Positions 42,567-49,492 of a stretch of DNA of 64,000 bases are shown here, one piece after another (position 1 is the stretch's first letter; every line of letters starts with the position of its first letter). Source of the stretch: Chryseobacterium sp. Tr-659 (lineage in GTDB: Bacteria; Bacteroidota; Bacteroidia; Flavobacteriales; Weeksellaceae); NCBI RefSeq assembly GCF_011752975.1, contig NZ_VWWP01000008.1, forward strand, positions 186,001 to 250,000. The letters run 5' to 3'. The translations under genes and the position numbers were made by a program. The notes under the pieces were generated by a model. The model was not told the origin of the DNA. It did no database searches and was given only the letters and a program-made list of their open reading frames with translations.

Positions 42567-44222
42567 TTAATGTCCTTTTTCTCTCATAATTTTATTCAGC
42601 CTTTTTAACATAGAAAGACCTAAAAGTGTAGCAAATATTAACAATGCGAAGTTAACAAGGAAATAATTCGTCTTGTTTTCGTAATTGTACCAGGTACTTG
42701 CCAGGATTCCGGAAAGCTTGTTTCCTACTGAGTTGGCAAGGAAGAATCCTCCCATCATCAGTGCTGTGATTCTCGCAGGAGAAAGTTTGGATACGAAAGA
42801 AAGTCCCATCGGAGAAAGACATAATTCTCCGATTGTAATAACTCCGTAACTGGCTACAAGCCACAAAGGAGAAACTTTTACAGCTCCGTTATCCCCAGCC
42901 ATTACAGCTAGAACCATCACAAGACATGAAAGTCCGGAAATAAATAATCCTAAAACAATTTTAGTAGGGGTTAAAGGTTCTTTTCCTTTTCTTCGTAATA
43001 AGGCCCAGAATCCTACAATAACCGGTGTTAATGCAATTACCCAGAATGGATTGATAGACTGGAATAATTCAGTATTATAGAGATATACTTTATTTTCAGG
43101 GTTTTTCTCTAATGCAGTACGTTGTTCAGGAGAAATATTTTTAAAATAAACATCTTTCCCCATTTCTTTCTTGGTTTCTCCATTATCATCCTTTTGAGAT
43201 CTGAATTGATTATCATAAACCGGAGTTTCCTTATTCTCATAGCTCTTTCCCTCCACCATATAAATTCCTTCCAATGGCTTTTCAAGGGAAGCAGGAACAC
43301 TTCTGTCCGTATAATAATTGGCCCATCTTGTCAACGCTGTACCGTTTTGTTTGAAAACAGCCCAAAAGAACATACTGATCAGGAATACAGAAAGTAAAGC
43401 CCCAATAGATGATTTTTCTTCAGGTTTCGCCTTGAAATAAAGAGAGGCATAAAAGTAAATAACAGGAATACATGCAAAAATAAAGGCATCTGTACTGTCA
43501 CTGCCAAAGATATTATTTGGAATAAACCAGCCAATTGCTCCGGCAACGATAGCAGGAACGAATACTTTGATCAGGATTTCTGAAAGTTTTGTATCTCCTT
43601 CCTGTACTGGCTTCATTTGTGCGGCATGAATATAATGCTTTCTTCCGATGGTAAAAATAACCATTCCGATCAGCATTCCGACTCCCGCAGTGATGAAAGC
43701 TTCACCCCAACCGAATTTATTACGCATGAAAGCAGCAATAATATTACAGATAAATGCCCCAATATTGATCCCCATGTAGAAAATATTGTACCCGGAATCT
43801 TTATTGGCTTTATAAGGTTCTTCAGAATAAAGGTTTCCTAAAAGAGTTGAAATGGTAGGCTTAAAGAAACCGTTACCAATAATAATCAACGCAAGAGAGG
43901 TATAGAATAGAGGTAAGTCTTTAAATACACCCATTCCGATATATCCGGCAGCCATTAAAAAGCCTCCCAGGTAAATGGATTTAATATACCCTAAAACTCT
44001 GTCTGCCAAAAAACCACCAATAAAAGGAGTAAGATATGTGAGTGCAATATAAGTTCCGAAAATATCATCAGCAGTTTTGTCCGGAAGCCCGAGACCTCCC
44101 TTCATGCCGGTAGGTTCAATAACATACAGAACAAAGATTCCAAGAATCAGGTAGTACCCGAAACGCTCCCACATTTCTGTAAAAAAGAGAAAGGGCAGCC
44201 CTTTAGGATGTTTAGTCTTCAT
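42567..44222 (-). CDS. POT family proton-dependent peptide transporter (copy 3)
   Basis: A 551-residue POT transporter with FFTEMWERFGYYLILGIFVL (ExxER), TYIALTYLTPFIGGFLADRV, LIIIGNGFFKPTISTLLGNL, YNIFYMGINIGAFICNI and GELCLSPMGLSFVSKLSP. A soluble insertion of about 80 residues (around 320-400, with GIYMVEGKSYENKETPVYDN) lies between membrane segments. It is longer than in copies 1 and 2 and is predicted to be periplasmic or cytoplasmic. I chose the ATG at 44222 (MKTKHPKGLPFLFF), because the upstream TTG lies in the -7 promoter element. Confidence 0.93.
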   Translation of the reverse strand: MKTKHPKGLPFLFFTEMWERFGYYLILGIFVLYVIEPTGMKGGLGLPDKTADDIFGTYIALTYLTPFIGGFLADRVLGYIKSIYLGGFLMAAGYIGMGVFKDLPLFYTSLALIIIGNGFFKPTISTLLGNLYSEEPYKANKDSGYNIFYMGINIGAFICNIIAAFMRNKFGWGEAFITAGVGMLIGMVIFTIGRKHYIHAAQMKPVQEGDTKLSEILIKVFVPAIVAGAIGWFIPNNIFGSDSTDAFIFACIPVIYFYASLYFKAKPEEKSSIGALLSVFLISMFFWAVFKQNGTALTRWANYYTDRSVPASLEKPLEGIYMVEGKSYENKETPVYDNQFRSQKDDNGETKKEMGKDVYFKNISPEQRTALEKNPENKVYLYNTELFQSINPFWVIALTPVIVGFWALLRRKGKEPLTPTKIVLGLFISGLSCLVMVLAVMAGDNGAVKVSPLWLVASYGVITIGELCLSPMGLSFVSKLSPARITALMMGGFFLANSVGNKLSGILASTWYNYENKTNYFLVNFALLIFATLLGLSMLKRLNKIMREKGH

Positions 44223-44243
44223 ATAATTTAATTTCAAATTCCT

Positions 44244-44251
44244 CAAAAATA
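44244..44251 (-). promoter_or_regulatory. -7 element of POT copy 3 (minus strand)
   Basis: Read on the minus strand this is TATTTTTG, about 22 nt before the ATG at 44222. It decides against the TTG start at 44246. Confidence 0.5.
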
Positions 44252-44428
44252 AGTTTTTAATTTCAATTGATAAAATAAATAATACTTAGGTAAATGATTA
44301 ATGAAATAAATATAAATGGGGAATCCTAAACGGTATTTAAATCATACGGGATACTTGTACAAAGCAGAGATACGGTTGTACACAATCAAAAAAATGAAAT
44401 TACATGCAATCTGCAATAACATCTCTCG

Positions 44429-44456
44429 TTGAAGTGATATTTGTTTTTTAGTTTCG
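44429..44456 (+). promoter_or_regulatory. Promoter of peptide cassette 1
   Basis: TTG at 44429-44431, a 17-nt spacer and TAGTTTCG at 44449-44456 (one base from TAnnTTTG). Cassette 2 has TAGTTTTG at the matching place, followed at nearly the same distance by the same dyad. Confidence 0.6.
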
Positions 44457-44460
44457 ACAC

Positions 44461-44474
44461 TGTCAATAGTGACA
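44461..44474. promoter_or_regulatory. Conserved dyad after the -7 element, cassette 1
   Basis: TGTCA-ATAG-TGACA is a perfect dyad 4 nt after the -7 element. Cassette 2 has GTCA-ATAA-TGAC in the same position. It would overlap the transcription start, as a repressor site does. Confidence 0.6.
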
Positions 44475-44494
44475 AATAATCTAAAAAAAACATT

Positions 44495-44680
44495 ATGAAA
44501 AAAAACGATTTAAAGAAACTGAAAGGCAGCTTATCAAGAAATGAGCTAAGAACGATTAAAGGAGGGACAATACATGAAGATCCTATAGATATGGGTTGTG
44601 CATGTACCAATGCCGCTTGTGCTGCTACGCATAATGGTAATGGTGATTCGTATTGCAATGGCACCTTTTGTTGTGGATAA
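44495..44680 (+). CDS. GG-leader cysteine-rich peptide precursor, copy 1
   Basis: A 61-residue precursor. The leader LSRNELRTIKGG (Gly-Gly at 23-24) matches the double-glycine leaders of Bacteroidota bacteriocin-like peptides that C39 peptidases cut. The core of 37 residues holds six cysteines at 35, 37, 42, 54, 59 and 60, spaced C-x-C-x4-C-x11-C-x4-CC, and otherwise small or polar residues (DMGCACTNAACAATHN). No homologue with a known activity is recognised. The VKOR/thioredoxin gene downstream suggests the core is oxidised to disulfides. A promoter and dyad lie just upstream, and a hairpin with T-tract lies just downstream. Function as a bacteriocin, signal or structural peptide is open. 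Confidence 0.85.
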   Translation: MKKNDLKKLKGSLSRNELRTIKGGTIHEDPIDMGCACTNAACAATHNGNGDSYCNGTFCCG

Positions 44681-44703
44681 TCAAAATCAGTCCTTTAAAA
44701 ATG

Positions 44704-44730
44704 GCAACAGGAAACTGTTGCTATTTTTTT
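44704..44730 (+). terminator. Internal hairpin (attenuator) in cassette 1
   Basis: A 7-bp stem GCAACAG / CTGTTGC closed by a GAAA tetraloop is followed by TATTTTTTT. It lies between the peptide gene and the oxidoreductase gene and would let part of the transcripts stop after the peptide, favouring high peptide output. Confidence 0.8.
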
Positions 44731-44752
44731 GAAATGTAAAAGAAGTATTAAA

Positions 44753-46312
44753 ATGACACGCAAAAGTTATACTGCTGTTATCAATTATTTAGACTATAAT
44801 AAGATACATATTGACCGGGATGAATTTGAACTTCAGTTGGAAGGACATCCGGACTTTCCAAGCCTTTTAGCATTTTCTGATGCTCTGAATTTTTTCAATA
44901 TTGAAAATTATAGTTATAGAATAGATAACGATGAAAAAGATATTTTACCTGAAGATTTTTTGGCCTTGGTAGAAGGTGAATTGACTGTTGTAAAAAATAA
45001 AAACAATCAGCTTACTATTAATGGTTCTCCTGCACATGATTTTTTTACAAAATGGGAAAATATAATCTTCATTGTAGAACAAGAAGAATCTGCCAATACA
45101 AAACCCAAGTTTGATTATTCCTATATCAATTGGGGAATCTTTATCCTGTTGTTGGTATTTCTATTAGGATATGATTCTTCTAATAGGATATTAAAATTAA
45201 TATTTGCCTGTACTTCTTTGGTGGGATTTATAATGGCTTATGAAGCTTATAAAAAGACGCATGGAAAAGGAACATTTATTCCGGTTGGAGTATGCAAGAG
45301 TAATTATTTGAATACAGATTGTGATTTGGTATTTAATTCCAAAAAATGGAAGCTTTTTACAAAAATAGATTTGTCTGAAATTTCATTGCTGTTTTTTACT
45401 ACTCAAGTCACATGTTTTGTTCTGTTTTCACTGATGGGAAATATCGGATTTTTCCTTGAGGTTTATCAATATGCTTTATTGGGCTTTATACCCATCGCTT
45501 GTATGTCTTTATACTATCAAATAGTTGTGGTTAAAAAATATTGTCCGGTATGTATGGCCATCATCGCTTGCGTATTGATTCAATTAATAGTTGCTAATCT
45601 TATGTTTTTTGATCATAAAACTATTGATGTTGGTTCTGTCATCTTATTTTTTATTGGAATTTTTGGGACAATGATTGTTTTGCTAAACCTAAGGGCAAAT
45701 GAAGAGATCGCACAGAAAAATGAATATATCATTAAGAAAGATTTGAAATTCAGGAGAAACTATAAGTTTTTCAAAAACAATCTATCCTTTCAAAAGAAAC
45801 TGACGGATACCGATTTTTCGGGTGCTTTTGTGTTTGGAAATGAAAAAGCATTGCAAAGCTTAACCTTCATTACCAATCCTTTTTGTAAGCATTGTAAGGA
45901 TTTTTATCCCGTTTTTATAAAGCTGGTGAAAAAATATTCTGACGAATTGAGAATCAATATTTTCTTTGATATAGATCTTGGAAGAGACGATGTGGATAAC
46001 AGAACAGTTCACATAAATCTTAGCAGTATATATATCAATAGCGAAAATAAAGCAGACTTTCTGGAAGCCTTAAGCGGTTGGTATTCAGTTCAGGGATATA
46101 ATGAAAATAAAACCGGCTGGTATAGAAAATATTCTAAATATTTTGGAAACCCAGAAGAAGCACTTGTTATTTTAAAAGAGCATGAAAAATGGTGTGGCAA
46201 CAATAGTATTCATTTTACACCTGATATTTTTATCAATGATACGGAATATCCACTCCAATACGAAAGAGCAGACCTGGAATATTTTATACCGGAACTTTTA
46301 TCTGAAAATTAA
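44753..46312 (+). CDS. C39-like / VKOR / thioredoxin fusion membrane protein, copy 1
   Basis: A 519-residue protein. Residues 1-110 resemble a C39 peptidase domain (FELQLEGHPDFPSLLAFSDA), but no catalytic Cys is visible, so it may only bind the leader. Helices follow from about 125. The VKOR domain has its four cysteines: C181 and C190 (CKSNYLNTDCDLVF) and the active CPVC at C264 and C267. A thioredoxin/DsbA-like domain starts near 350, with TNPFCKHCKDFYP (C378, C381) and the cis-Pro region HFTPDIFIND. VKOR domains pass electrons from a thioredoxin partner to quinone. The fused pair should make disulfides in an exported substrate, most likely the adjacent six-Cys peptide. I chose the ATG at 44753; an earlier TTG sits in the hairpin T-tract. 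Confidence 0.9.
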   Translation: MTRKSYTAVINYLDYNKIHIDRDEFELQLEGHPDFPSLLAFSDALNFFNIENYSYRIDNDEKDILPEDFLALVEGELTVVKNKNNQLTINGSPAHDFFTKWENIIFIVEQEESANTKPKFDYSYINWGIFILLLVFLLGYDSSNRILKLIFACTSLVGFIMAYEAYKKTHGKGTFIPVGVCKSNYLNTDCDLVFNSKKWKLFTKIDLSEISLLFFTTQVTCFVLFSLMGNIGFFLEVYQYALLGFIPIACMSLYYQIVVVKKYCPVCMAIIACVLIQLIVANLMFFDHKTIDVGSVILFFIGIFGTMIVLLNLRANEEIAQKNEYIIKKDLKFRRNYKFFKNNLSFQKKLTDTDFSGAFVFGNEKALQSLTFITNPFCKHCKDFYPVFIKLVKKYSDELRINIFFDIDLGRDDVDNRTVHINLSSIYINSENKADFLEALSGWYSVQGYNENKTGWYRKYSKYFGNPEEALVILKEHEKWCGNNSIHFTPDIFINDTEYPLQYERADLEYFIPELLSEN

Positions 46313-46320
46313 AATTAATT

Positions 46321-47139
46321 ATGAAAAACTTATTATTTATATTGTTGGGAACAGCCATGCTCTTTTCTCAGAACAACAGGTTCATCTATGATGTTAAATA
46401 TAAAAAAGACTCAACTTCAAAGCATATTATCAGAGAAAATTACTATTTGGATATCACAAAAGATGATGTAGCCTATTATAACAGACTGAATTATATTAAT
46501 GATTCAATATTCAGTGTTACTGGAAAATATACACCTGCTAAGCTGACTTCTTTTCTCATAAAAAAGAACAAAAGCAATGTCTATCAAAATTATGAATATA
46601 TTGGGGATGTAAACTTCTATAAAATATCCGAAGAAGCCAGACTGCATTGGAATATCACGGACAGTATAAAAGTTTCCAATCATTTCCGGCTTCAAAAAGC
46701 TACTACGCAATTCGGAGGAAGAAATTGGATCGCATGGTTTTCTAAAGATATTCCCATGCCTTATGGGCCCTATAAGTTTAACGGATTACCAGGGTTGATC
46801 ATGGAATTGTATGATACCAAAAAGAATTATTATTTTAATGTGATTAAAAGTGAAAAGATTCCGGATGATTATAAGCGTCATTCCTTAAATAATTATATAC
46901 CCAGAGCAATTCCCGTTACTCAGAAAGAATTGAATAAATTAAAGTTAGACCTTTATTCCAATCCTTTTAAATATGTTTTGAATGGGGCATTAACGATTCC
47001 GGAAGGAAAGAAACTTCTTTTGGATGATGGGACAGTTCTCTCCAAAGAACAATTGAAACCCGCAGAAGCCAACGAAAGAAAAAAAATAAAATCTTTCAAT
47101 AATCCTATCGAATTGGATAAAGCAATTAAGTATCCTTAA
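46321..47139 (+). CDS. GLPGLI family secreted protein, copy 1
   Basis: A 272-residue exported protein (short signal MKNLLFILLGTAMLFSQ) of the GLPGLI family, named after the motif seen here in PYKFNGLPGLIMELYD. Other family strings are NRFIYDVKYKKDS at the mature start and FGGRNWIAWFSKDIP before the motif. The fold and function of the family are unknown. Proteins are exported to the periplasm or surface in Bacteroidota. It starts 8 nt after the oxidoreductase stop codon, so it is the last gene of the cassette. Its 3' end is identical in DNA to copy 2 over 62 bp. A role in handling the peptide is inference from gene order only. Confidence 0.9.
   Translation: MKNLLFILLGTAMLFSQNNRFIYDVKYKKDSTSKHIIRENYYLDITKDDVAYYNRLNYINDSIFSVTGKYTPAKLTSFLIKKNKSNVYQNYEYIGDVNFYKISEEARLHWNITDSIKVSNHFRLQKATTQFGGRNWIAWFSKDIPMPYGPYKFNGLPGLIMELYDTKKNYYFNVIKSEKIPDDYKRHSLNNYIPRAIPVTQKELNKLKLDLYSNPFKYVLNGALTIPEGKKLLLDDGTVLSKEQLKPAEANERKKIKSFNNPIELDKAIKYP
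47044..47105 (+). repeat. 62-bp perfect repeat, copy 1 (GLPGLI 3' end)
   Basis: Identical base for base to 50222-50283 (offset 3178), while the flanking coding DNA differs at many positions. The block encodes the invariant EQLKPAEANERKKIKSFNN region. Confidence 0.9.
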
Positions 47140-47156
47140 TCTGCTGCTGTATTAAT

Positions 47157-47194
47157 AAAAAAGAACCTTTCAAAATCTTGAAAGGTTCTTTTTT
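47157..47194. terminator. Closing terminator of cassette 1, bidirectional
   Basis: A 16-bp perfect stem AAAAAAGAACCTTTCA / TGAAAGGTTCTTTTTT with loop AAATCT. It ends cassette 1 and also faces the convergent XRE gene. Cassette 2 ends in a related hairpin with loop AAAGCT. Confidence 0.92.
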
Positions 47195-47223
47195 ATTAAT
47201 ACATTAAATAGTGAGTCTATGAG

Positions 47224-47592
47224 TCAAAAATTGTTTTGAGATTTTAATATTCGATTTTCTTCTTTTAATTCATGAATATTTTGCTTTAGAAAAACAATAT
47301 AATCCTGTAAATTTTCAATTAGTGAATGATTGAAATTTTGGATATACTGATATTGGGAGTGATCTTTGAATATGGAATTTCCATTACTGATTATTTTCTC
47401 ATCCTCTTCTTTGATTTCAGAAATAGGAACATTCAGTGTTTCAGATATTTTCTTCCATTCGTCTTCATGTATCCTTACTTCTCCTCGTTCTTTTCGGGAG
47501 TAATTTGAAGGATCAGTTGATAAAATTTTTGCCATTTTCTCTTGAGAAATGCCTTGTAGTTTTCGTAGGTTTTTTAGTTTTTCTTGCTTCAT
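47224..47592 (-). CDS. XRE-family transcriptional regulator between the cassettes
   Basis: A 122-residue protein with an N-terminal HTH_3 domain (residues 3-60: NLRKLQGISQEKMAKILSTD, RKERGEVRIHEDEWKKISE) and a C-terminal helical, probably coiled-coil tail (LQDYIVFLKQNIHELKEENR) suited to dimer formation. It is read opposite to the cassettes and placed exactly between them, so it is a natural candidate for their regulator. A perfect 14-bp palindrome lies about 30 nt before its start codon. A second candidate target is the GTCA-N4-TGAC dyad seen at both cassette promoters. The signal and the direction of regulation are unknown. Confidence 0.88.
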   Translation of the reverse strand: MKQEKLKNLRKLQGISQEKMAKILSTDPSNYSRKERGEVRIHEDEWKKISETLNVPISEIKEEDEKIISNGNSIFKDHSQYQYIQNFNHSLIENLQDYIVFLKQNIHELKEENRILKSQNNF

Positions 47593-47622
47593 TGTTTCTT
47601 AATGTCGATTGCAAATATGCAA

Positions 47623-47636
47623 AACATGTACATGTT
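47623..47636. promoter_or_regulatory. Palindrome upstream of the XRE gene (possible autoregulatory site)
   Basis: AACATGTACATGTT is a perfect 14-nt palindrome, 31 nt before the XRE start codon and about 60 nt before the cassette 2 promoter. It could serve both. Confidence 0.55.
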
Positions 47637-47696
47637 CTGCAAAAAATTTGCCAGAAAAATGCCTGATCTATTTCTCTTATTCGAGATTTTAATTTA

Positions 47697-47704
47697 TAGT
47701 TTTG
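47697..47704 (+). promoter_or_regulatory. -7 promoter element of peptide cassette 2
   Basis: TAGTTTTG fully matches TAnnTTTG. It is followed after 4 nt by the conserved dyad, exactly as in cassette 1 apart from one base. Confidence 0.65.
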
Positions 47705-47708
47705 AAAA

Positions 47709-47720
47709 GTCAATAATGAC
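47709..47720. promoter_or_regulatory. Conserved dyad after the -7 element, cassette 2
   Basis: GTCA-ATAA-TGAC is a perfect dyad 4 nt after the -7 element. It matches TGTCA-ATAG-TGACA in cassette 1. Confidence 0.6.
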
Positions 47721-47743
47721 ACAGAATATTAAAAGAAAATTTT

Positions 47744-47920
47744 ATGAAAAAGAATGCTTTAAAAATTACAAAAGCAAGCTTAACGAGAAACGAGTTAAGA
47801 ACACTTAAAGGAGGAAAAAGAATACCAGATGATCCAGAAACTGGCGTAGAGTGTGGTTGTGTACAAGCAGGCTGTGCTGGAGATGGTAGTGCAAGATGTG
47901 GTGGAGGATGTTGTAACTAA
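47744..47920 (+). CDS. GG-leader cysteine-rich peptide precursor, copy 2 (58 aa)
   Basis: A 58-residue gene, small enough to be missed easily. The leader LTRNELRTLKGG has the Gly-Gly at 23-24, exactly as in copy 1, and the N-terminus MKKNALKITKASL aligns without gaps. The core (34 residues) has six cysteines at 37, 39, 44, 52, 56 and 57, spaced C-x-C-x4-C-x7-C-x3-CC, the same order as copy 1. Loop lengths and most other residues differ (VECGCVQAGCAGDG). Leader and Cys pattern are conserved while the core varies, as expected for a processed peptide under diversifying pressure. Promoter, dyad and downstream hairpin match copy 1. Confidence 0.85.
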   Translation: MKKNALKITKASLTRNELRTLKGGKRIPDDPETGVECGCVQAGCAGDGSARCGGGCCN

Positions 47921-47931
47921 AACTAAATCAC

Positions 47932-47967
47932 AATCAGCAATGAAATTTCATTGCTGATTATTTTTTT
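47932..47967 (+). terminator. Internal hairpin (attenuator) in cassette 2
   Basis: A 14-bp perfect inverted repeat AATCAGCAATGAAA / TTTCATTGCTGATT is followed by ATTTTTTT. It ends 7 nt before the oxidoreductase ATG, so it may also hide the ribosome-binding region. Cassette 1 has an unrelated hairpin at the same place. Confidence 0.82.
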
Positions 47968-47974
47968 AAGATCT

Positions 47975-49483
47975 ATGAAGAAAAATATTAATATACTAAC
48001 CCATTATTTGAACCTTAATGATATTCATGTTGACAAAACTGAGTTTGAATATCAGCTAAATGGTCATCCGGAATTTCCTAATATTCTGTCTTTTTCTGAT
48101 ACACTTCATTTTTTTAATATTGATTGCTCTGTTTTTGAAATAGATAAAGAGGATGTTGAATTGTTACCTGAAAATTTTCTTTCAATTAATGAAGGTGATT
48201 TTAAATTGGAAGACAAAAAAAATTATGATATTTCCACATCTAACGTTGTTTTATTAGTTGATAAATCAGAAATTTTCCACAATGAAAAGAAAAAGAATAA
48301 TATCTTGTTATGGAGTATGCTTTTATTAAGCGCTCTGGTATTATCCATATTATTAATAGACTTTTCTTTTTTTTATATAGGAACTGCATTTTTATCACTT
48401 TCATTTTTAGGAATCTTTCTTTCCTATGAGGCTTATAAAAAGACACATGGTAAAGGAACCTTCATACCTTTAGGTGTATGTCAGAATAAAATGTTGAAAA
48501 CAGACTGTGATTATGTATTCAATTACAAAAAATGGAAGTTTTTTGATATATCTGAGATTTCTTTGCTGTTCTTTTTTTCTCAAATGATCAGTTTTATAAT
48601 TTTAGCAATATATAAAGATCTCAGTTTTTATTATTTTATTTACAAGTACATATTCTACTTATTTATACCTATTTCATTCATTTCATTGTATTATCAGGTT
48701 ATTGTTATTAAAAAACTCTGCCCGGTTTGTATAGGGATCATACTTTCTGTCTATGGCCAGCTGGCTCTTTTATTATTCCTGCCAAATTCTTTAGTGAGTG
48801 TCAATCCATTCTCTATTATTTTGTATCTCATTTTTGTATTGGCTTCTGTACTATTCCTTCTGTATTTGAAGGAAAAAATTTCATGGAATAATAAACTGAA
48901 AGAAGAAATTATAAAAAGTTCGAGGTTTAAAAAGAACTATGCTTTCTTTAGAAATAACCTTTCAATTCAAAAGAAAACTCTTAATGATGATTTTTTAAAC
49001 TCATTTAATTTTGGAACACCTGATTCCAATTTAACATTAACTTTAGTAACAAACCCTTCGTGTAAATATTGTAAAGAGTTTTATCCAACATTTATGAGAA
49101 TTATTAATAATTATGGCAATAAAGTTAATATACGTCTTGTATTGGATGCAGACTTAGATAATTTTCCTGAAAACTTGCGGGCTACCTATATAAACTTAGC
49201 CTGTATTTATGAAAATTCGGAAGATAAAACAACTTTTTTTGTAGCTTTGGAAGAATGGTATAATATAAGAACAGATAAAAACGAAATTGATAAATGGTAT
49301 AATAAGTATTCTCATCTGTTTAATAATCAGTATGATGTGATTTCTATTTTAAATAATCAGAAAAAATGGAGAAATATCAATGACATTAATTTTACACCTG
49401 ATATTTTTATCAATGGATATCAATATCCTATAGAATATGACAGAGCAGATTTAGAGTATTTTATATCAGAGATGGTAGGATAA
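47975..49483 (+). CDS. C39-like / VKOR / thioredoxin fusion membrane protein, copy 2
   Basis: A 502-residue paralogue of the copy 1 protein with the same domains in order. The C39-like part lies at 1-95 (YQLNGHPEFPNILSFSDTL; no active Cys seen) and helices start at about 108. The VKOR cysteines are C169 and C178 (CQNKMLKTDCDYVF) and CPVC at C249 and C252. The thioredoxin motif is TNPSCKYCKEFYP (C363, C366), with FTPDIFING near the end. The block YEAYKKTHGKGTFIPLGVC is almost unchanged from copy 1. I chose the ATG at 47975 (MKKNINILTHYL), because the frame upstream lies in the hairpin. It is 9 nt from the GLPGLI gene. Confidence 0.9.
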   Translation: MKKNINILTHYLNLNDIHVDKTEFEYQLNGHPEFPNILSFSDTLHFFNIDCSVFEIDKEDVELLPENFLSINEGDFKLEDKKNYDISTSNVVLLVDKSEIFHNEKKKNNILLWSMLLLSALVLSILLIDFSFFYIGTAFLSLSFLGIFLSYEAYKKTHGKGTFIPLGVCQNKMLKTDCDYVFNYKKWKFFDISEISLLFFFSQMISFIILAIYKDLSFYYFIYKYIFYLFIPISFISLYYQVIVIKKLCPVCIGIILSVYGQLALLLFLPNSLVSVNPFSIILYLIFVLASVLFLLYLKEKISWNNKLKEEIIKSSRFKKNYAFFRNNLSIQKKTLNDDFLNSFNFGTPDSNLTLTLVTNPSCKYCKEFYPTFMRIINNYGNKVNIRLVLDADLDNFPENLRATYINLACIYENSEDKTTFFVALEEWYNIRTDKNEIDKWYNKYSHLFNNQYDVISILNNQKKWRNINDINFTPDIFINGYQYPIEYDRADLEYFISEMVG

Positions 49484-49492
49484 TAATTAATT

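Larger units (their letters stand above)
44449..47194 (+). repeat. Tandem duplicated cassette, copy 1
   Basis: The unit runs from the -7 element to the closing terminator: GG-leader peptide, hairpin, C39-like/VKOR/thioredoxin gene, GLPGLI gene, terminator. Copy 2 has the same order. The proteins align over their whole length, with many identical blocks in the GLPGLI pair. The copies have diverged in DNA except for one 62-bp identical segment. Confidence 0.85.

Noticed and set aside
44386-44664. Antisense frame of 92 codons over the first peptide gene
   Set aside because: It lies opposite the promoter and the peptide gene, has no recognisable motif, and the plus-strand leader and Cys pattern are conserved in the duplicate.
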